From contig DEBN01000021.1 of the NCBI GenBank assembly GCA_002348825.1, forward strand, positions 1 to 9,747: a DNA stretch of 9,747 nt, given 5' to 3'. The notes below the pieces were generated by a model that did not search any database, had not been told where the DNA came from, and was given only the letters and a program-made list of their open reading frames with translations. Source of the stretch: Gammaproteobacteria bacterium UBA2955 (lineage in GTDB: Bacteria; Pseudomonadota; Gammaproteobacteria; Pseudomonadales; Azotimanducaceae). This document shows positions 5,942 through 9,747 of the stretch, in pieces (position 1 is the stretch's first letter; each line of letters opens with the position of its first letter). Position numbers and translations under genes: made by a program.

Positions 5942-6718
5942 ATGACCATACAACTGCGACAAATTTGCCTGGTAGCGGAGCAATTAGCGCCTGTCATCGA
6001 CGACCTCACGGCAATACTCGGCATCCAAAGCTGTTTCATCGACCCCGGAGTGGGCAAGTTCGGCTTGGAAAACAACCTGATGCCCGTCGGGCGCAACTTT
6101 TTGGAGGTAGTGGCTCCCGTTCAGGAAAACACTGCAGCAGGCCGTTATCTGCAGCGACGCCAAGGCGATGGCGGTTACATGGTGATCACGCAAATCGATA
6201 CTCTGGACGAACACCAACGTTTGCGCCAGCGCGCTCTGGATCAAGGCGTGCGCGTGGCCCATGAACACAGTAGCGACGAGTGGTATTTGAGTCAGTTACA
6301 TCCGCGGGATATGCAGGCCGCATTTTTGGAACTTGAGTGGAATCCGCAGGCGGACTTCAGCGGTTATTGGAACCCGGTCGGCGGACTGGGTTGGGAAGAT
6401 AAAGTCCAGCAAGGCACGACTGTCGACTTCATCGGCGTCGAGTTACAGGGCGCAGATCCGCTTGCACTGGCCAAACACTGGGCAAGCGTGACTGATTTAC
6501 CTGTAGATACAGATGTTGCGACGCCCAGTATTCGCTTTAACAACGCTACCCTGCGATTTGTCGAGGCCACCGACGGACGTGGCGCGGGCCTGGGCGGCCT
6601 GGACATTCGCGTCAGCGATCGGCAAGCGATACTCGCTGAGGCCAGAAACCGCAACTGCTATGTCAGTGACGACCAGGTAAATATATGTGGTACGCGCTGG
6701 TACCTGCACGACAGCTAA
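5942..6718 (+). CDS. VOC superfamily (glyoxalase/extradiol dioxygenase fold) protein
   Basis: A 258-residue protein that can be read as four beta-alpha-beta-beta-beta modules: about 5-60 (LRQICLVAEQL to NFLEVVAPV), 78-133 (GYMVITQID to AAFLELEW), 160-210 (VDFIGVELQG to TLRFVEAT) and 217-258. Four modules is the extradiol-dioxygenase arrangement. However, the His expected at the first strands of modules 3 and 4 is missing (VDFIGVEL, GGLDIRV), so dioxygenase activity is unlikely. Candidate metal ligands in the first half are Gln7, Glu55, His120 and Glu130. Role unknown: lyase, isomerase, epimerase or ligand-binding are all possible. ATG 5942 follows GGGGAT at a normal distance; the frame is open further upstream, but that part overlaps the isomerase gene. 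The nitroreductase gene begins 18 bases downstream, which suggests an operon. Confidence 0.85.
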   Translation: MTIQLRQICLVAEQLAPVIDDLTAILGIQSCFIDPGVGKFGLENNLMPVGRNFLEVVAPVQENTAAGRYLQRRQGDGGYMVITQIDTLDEHQRLRQRALDQGVRVAHEHSSDEWYLSQLHPRDMQAAFLELEWNPQADFSGYWNPVGGLGWEDKVQQGTTVDFIGVELQGADPLALAKHWASVTDLPVDTDVATPSIRFNNATLRFVEATDGRGAGLGGLDIRVSDRQAILAEARNRNCYVSDDQVNICGTRWYLHDS

Positions 6719-6736
6719 ATCGCATTAGGAAAACTT

Positions 6737-7411
6737 ATGACGGAGATGAGCCTAGAAGCCGCGGTCAGAAAACGACGTTCGGTGCGGGGATTTTTACCGG
6801 ACCGAGTACCCCAGGAGACGCTAGATAAAGTATTCGAGCTTGCTCGCTGGTCACCTTCCGGTACCAATATCCAACCTTGGCAGGTGTATGTCGCCTCCGG
6901 TGAAACGCGGGATCAACTTCGTAGCCAGTTTATGCAGCGCGCGCGCGATAAGCACCCAGCAAACACTGACCATAAGGGCTCGCGCGGGCCGATCGGCGAA
7001 CTCTGGAAGAACCGCCGTCGCGCGTGCGCCGCAGTTTTGTATGACGCCATGGACGTGGCTTGGGAGGATAAACCCGCTCGAGCCCAGGTGGCATTCCGCA
7101 ACTTTGAGCTGTTCGACGCGCCACATGTTGCGTTTCTGTGCATGGATGAGGTTTTTGGTATTGGCAGTGCCTGGGATGTGGGTATGTACGCTCAGACCCT
7201 AATGCTTGCCATGACTGCAAATGGACTCGCCTCCTGTGCTCAAGGCACGATGGCGCATCATCCCGATTTAGTCCGCCACGCTTTTGGCTTAGGCGATGAA
7301 GTCAAAGTGCTATTCGGTATCAGCTTCGGGTTTGAAGACACCAACATGAACGTCAACAACGCCCATACCGCTCGCGCCGAATTGGCAGAAACTGTGACCT
7401 TCAAGGGCTAA
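6737..7411 (+). CDS. Nitroreductase family FMN-dependent oxidoreductase
   Basis: A 224-residue soluble flavoprotein of the nitro-FMN-reductase fold, using NAD(P)H to reduce nitro groups, quinones, enones or similar acceptors; the true substrate is unknown. FMN phosphate and ring contacts are visible: RKRRSVRGF (11-19), WSPSGTNIQPWQVYV (38-52), ANGLASCAQGTMAHH (161-175) and VLFGISFGFED (191-201). Length is typical. The start is supported by AGGA (6727-6730) six bases before ATG 6737; Met4 is an alternative with no better site. It is the last gene of the rightward block and faces a convergent transporter 52 bases away. Being co-transcribed with a dienoyl-CoA isomerase suggests a reductive or dehydrogenase-like step on a pathway intermediate, which is inference. 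Confidence 0.92.
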   Translation: MTEMSLEAAVRKRRSVRGFLPDRVPQETLDKVFELARWSPSGTNIQPWQVYVASGETRDQLRSQFMQRARDKHPANTDHKGSRGPIGELWKNRRRACAAVLYDAMDVAWEDKPARAQVAFRNFELFDAPHVAFLCMDEVFGIGSAWDVGMYAQTLMLAMTANGLASCAQGTMAHHPDLVRHAFGLGDEVKVLFGISFGFEDTNMNVNNAHTARAELAETVTFKG

Positions 7412-7463
7412 AGGCCGAAAACGCCTGCGTTAACGGGTCTCTGAGTGTGATGAAATCCAGCAA

Positions 7464-9083
7464 TTAACCAGCAACCTCCTCAACTTCCTCTCCTAGCGCC
7501 CGCGCACGATCCAGTCGTGACGCCTCATCTTTTGGCAAGTTCTTCCAAGCAAGGGTTAACAGCACAAGTGTCGCTATGAAGATCAGCAAGGTGCAGGCAA
7601 TGGCCGCGCGTAAAGATTCCGCCGAGTCCATCCCAGTAGCGGCGAAGGTGTCCGACAACTGGCCCATCATATACGGCCCTAAAGCAAGCCCAAGCATCGT
7701 ATTGATCAAGATATAGTAAGCTCCCGCGACCGCTCGCATACGGGGTAACACCAAATCCGCCGCGGTACTGGGAGGAATACCAGGCCATGCGGCACTAAAA
7801 AGGTGATGCACGAAATTTAGCGCAAAAGCCATGTACAAACTTTCGGTGTAGACCATCCACAACACCAATGGCGCAGTACCGAATACGGCGATATAACCAA
7901 TCAGCAGTCGCCCTGCAGGGTGCCGTTGCTTGAACTTATCACCAAAGATACCGCCCAACGTGACGCCCAACAGACCGCCCAAGGCGTTTCCAAGCCCAAT
8001 GTACATCCCGACTTCGGTTGCAGAGACGTCGTGGAGTCGCATGAGCAACGGTGCGGTCCAATAACCGACTCCATAAGTGACAAAAGAAATGGTTGGGAAC
8101 GCAAGCATGGTGTAGATCATGGCTTTGGACTGGAAGATCATGTGGTAAGTGACCGGGTCACGAGCTTTCAGGGACTGAACCCAGGAGTAGACCACGTAAA
8201 TGCCGATACCCAACGCGACCCACTGCGGCACATTATCGGTCAGCAGTATCAGCCCCCAAGCAATCAGAGTAATGATCAGCGCGGCAACCAGATTATCTTT
8301 GATCGATGCGCCGTCCCGAGCCAAACCATAGAGGTTGAATAGCGGGATCATGGCTGTCAACTCGGTACGCAATACGCCAAACGGATTCGGATGTTCGGCA
8401 GTAACAAGACCTTCCGACACACCACGCTTGGGCTCACGCAAGGAGCGCACCCACAGCGCCATAAAGATACCGGGAATACCTACTGCCAGAAACGCGGCAT
8501 GCCAGCCCTTGAGATTCAACGGTGCCGCCGCCGGATCCGGAAACGTGCTGTTCCAGCTTTCCATTATAAATCCGCCCAGGAACAGGCCGATCCCCCCTCC
8601 GATGTAAACACCGGAGGAGTAAATCGCAATAACTGTTGCGCGAAGCCGCTGGGGATAATAATCGGACAGCATCGAGTATGCGGCCGGCGATGCACTGGCC
8701 TCGCCGATACCCACACCAATCCGAAACATCGCAAGCACGGAAAAAGACCGAGCGAACCCAGACAGTGCGGTCATGGCGCTCCAAAAGACCAAGCCGAGCG
8801 AGATCAGGCTGCGGCGCACCCACACATCGGCGAAGCGCGCTAAGGGGATGCCAAAGACTGCATAGAACACCGCGAATACGGTGCCATAAAGAAAGCCCAT
8901 TTCGGCGTCGGTGACACCTAAATCCGCCTGAATATCTTGGGACAGGATGGACAAGATATTTCGGTCAACAAAATTAAAAACGTAGACAATGACCAAAACA
9001 AACAATACGTAGTGGGAATAAGCACCCCCTAGTTTCGGTGTCTTCGCCGCAGGCTCGCCCCCCGGTTGGTCCTCTGCTGACAT
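7464..9083 (-). CDS. Spinster-like MFS transporter with enlarged central region
   Basis: A 539-residue inner-membrane carrier. The N-terminal half carries the Spinster pattern: FNFVDRNILS in TM1 (Asp40, Arg41), MGFLYGTVFAVFYAVFGIPL (62-81), LARFADVWVRR at the TM2-TM3 loop and MFRIGVGIGEASASPA (119-133, Arg121 and Glu128). After TM6 and the loop LREPKRG there is an unusual stretch. Two extra hydrophobic segments at about 265-282 and 286-303 lie before the C-terminal half resumes with the AMIYTMLAFPTISFVTYGVG segment. This suggests 14 membrane spans instead of 12 and explains the length above the usual 430-460. ATG 9083 has GGGAGAG a few bases upstream. It lies 47 bases downstream of the SLC17-like carrier on the same strand and is probably co-transcribed with it. 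Substrate unknown; bacterial relatives are often annotated only as MFS. Confidence 0.9.
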   Translation of the reverse strand: MSAEDQPGGEPAAKTPKLGGAYSHYVLFVLVIVYVFNFVDRNILSILSQDIQADLGVTDAEMGFLYGTVFAVFYAVFGIPLARFADVWVRRSLISLGLVFWSAMTALSGFARSFSVLAMFRIGVGIGEASASPAAYSMLSDYYPQRLRATVIAIYSSGVYIGGGIGLFLGGFIMESWNSTFPDPAAAPLNLKGWHAAFLAVGIPGIFMALWVRSLREPKRGVSEGLVTAEHPNPFGVLRTELTAMIPLFNLYGLARDGASIKDNLVAALIITLIAWGLILLTDNVPQWVALGIGIYVVYSWVQSLKARDPVTYHMIFQSKAMIYTMLAFPTISFVTYGVGYWTAPLLMRLHDVSATEVGMYIGLGNALGGLLGVTLGGIFGDKFKQRHPAGRLLIGYIAVFGTAPLVLWMVYTESLYMAFALNFVHHLFSAAWPGIPPSTAADLVLPRMRAVAGAYYILINTMLGLALGPYMMGQLSDTFAATGMDSAESLRAAIACTLLIFIATLVLLTLAWKNLPKDEASRLDRARALGEEVEEVAG

Positions 9084-9130
9084 GCTACTCTCCCAAAATT
9101 TTAGTTACTTGCCAAAAACTCTCATTCGTC

Positions 9131-9747
9131 TTAATCGAACTGTTTCTCTCCGGACGCAAAAATCAGATAAAACACCATGCCAAACAAAGTTACGCCAGCG
9201 GTAGTGATGAAAACCCAATCCCATGACCCAGTGACCTGAAGAATGTAACCGGTGACATACACCGCAACGATGCCCGGCAGGGTCGCAAAGGTGTTGGTGA
9301 TACCCATCAATGTGCCCGCATATTTTGGACCGATGTCCATATGATTGACGCTATGGCCGCCAATGCCCGCGGCACCAAAGAGCTTGCCCAGACACAGCAG
9401 GCCAATCGCTGACCACACATCGTTTACCGTGGTGATCAAGAACAGGCAAGTCGCCAGACCGCCAAAGCCAATGGTCTGCATAAGCTTACGCACATAGGTC
9501 ACAGAGTTACCGCGTTGAATAAGCCGGTCGGCAATATTACCCGCTATATTGAGGCACAAAAACGAAGTTATATGGGGCAGCATGGCAATGAGGCCAACAG
9601 ATGCAAACGGGACACCCAAGTCGTCGTTGACGTATTTGGGCAGCCAGGACAGGATCACATACAGTGTCCAGTTGTTGCAGAAGTGCGCAACAATAATCGC
9701 CCATAGTGCTTTGTTACGGAGAAATTGTCGCATCGGCGGCGCTTCTA
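9131..9747 (-). CDS. MFS transporter, anion:cation symporter (ACS/SLC17-like) family, C-terminal half only
   Basis: Only the last about 205 residues are in the window. The frame continues past Met at 9733 as Glu-Ala-Pro-Pro to the right edge, so the N-terminal half lies outside and that Met is an internal residue. The visible part begins with MRQFLRNKALWAII and then HFCNNWTLYVILSWLPKYVN, the characteristic TM7 block of SLC17/ACS carriers. It continues with the HITSFLCLNIAGNIADRLIQ block, an AAGIGGHSVNHMDIGPKYAG stretch (family-typical), GITNTFATLPGIVAVYVTGY and a terminal FYLIFASGEKQFD. About six membrane segments are visible, as expected of the second MFS half. Relatives import organic anions by proton or sodium symport; the substrate here cannot be read. 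It is the upstream partner of the Spinster-like gene. Confidence 0.9.
   Translation of the reverse strand, partial: EAPPMRQFLRNKALWAIIVAHFCNNWTLYVILSWLPKYVNDDLGVPFASVGLIAMLPHITSFLCLNIAGNIADRLIQRGNSVTYVRKLMQTIGFGGLATCLFLITTVNDVWSAIGLLCLGKLFGAAGIGGHSVNHMDIGPKYAGTLMGITNTFATLPGIVAVYVTGYILQVTGSWDWVFITTAGVTLFGMVFYLIFASGEKQFD

Noticed and set aside
7420..7431. Inverted repeat AACGC-CT-GCGTT between the nitroreductase and Spinster-like genes as a terminator
   Set aside because: Only four pairs remain with a sterically allowed loop, and no T-tract follows.

Overview
The window looks like a catabolic and transport region of a Gram-negative bacterium of moderate GC (about 53-57% in sampled 60-base lines of the catabolic genes). 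The mix of amidase, enoyl-CoA hydratase-family enzymes, a Spinster-type MFS carrier, an SLC17-like MFS carrier and a periplasmic molybdate-binding protein would fit a proteobacterium, perhaps a marine gammaproteobacterium. That taxonomic guess rests on gene content only and is weak. No rRNA, tRNA, insertion sequence, integrase or CRISPR array is visible.

Layout from left to right. An amidase-signature enzyme, cut at its 5' end by the window edge, runs rightward and meets a leftward MHS-type MFS transporter 11 bases away. That transporter is visibly more AT-rich than its neighbours. It diverges from a solitary rightward modA-like gene with no modB or modC beside it. The shared intergenic region carries a sigma-70-like promoter overlapped by a dyad resembling a ModE 'Mo-box'. 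The modA-like gene ends tail to tail with a leftward enoyl-CoA hydratase/isomerase, the two reading frames overlapping by 13 bases. A 341-base divergent intergenic region follows. It holds candidate promoters, a possible decayed small ORF and a possible 25-codon leader ORF.

Then comes a rightward three-gene block: a dienoyl-CoA isomerase (ECH1 type, all three catalytic acids present), a four-module VOC-fold protein of unknown function, and an FMN nitroreductase-family protein. Facing it is a leftward transporter pair: an SLC17-like MFS carrier, cut by the right edge, followed 47 bases downstream by a Spinster-like MFS carrier with an enlarged central region.

How they may work together (inference): the carriers bring in an organic acid or amide-like compound, the amidase could release an acid, and the two crotonase-fold enzymes would act on unsaturated acyl-CoA intermediates. 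The VOC protein and the flavoprotein are co-transcribed with one of these and may do unassigned chemistry in the same route. The points most worth a second look are the molybdate locus (orphan modA, Mo-box-like dyad, apparently lost start codon next to a perfect ribosome-binding site), the leader region before the three-gene block, and the isomerase-VOC-nitroreductase block as a candidate undescribed pathway module.
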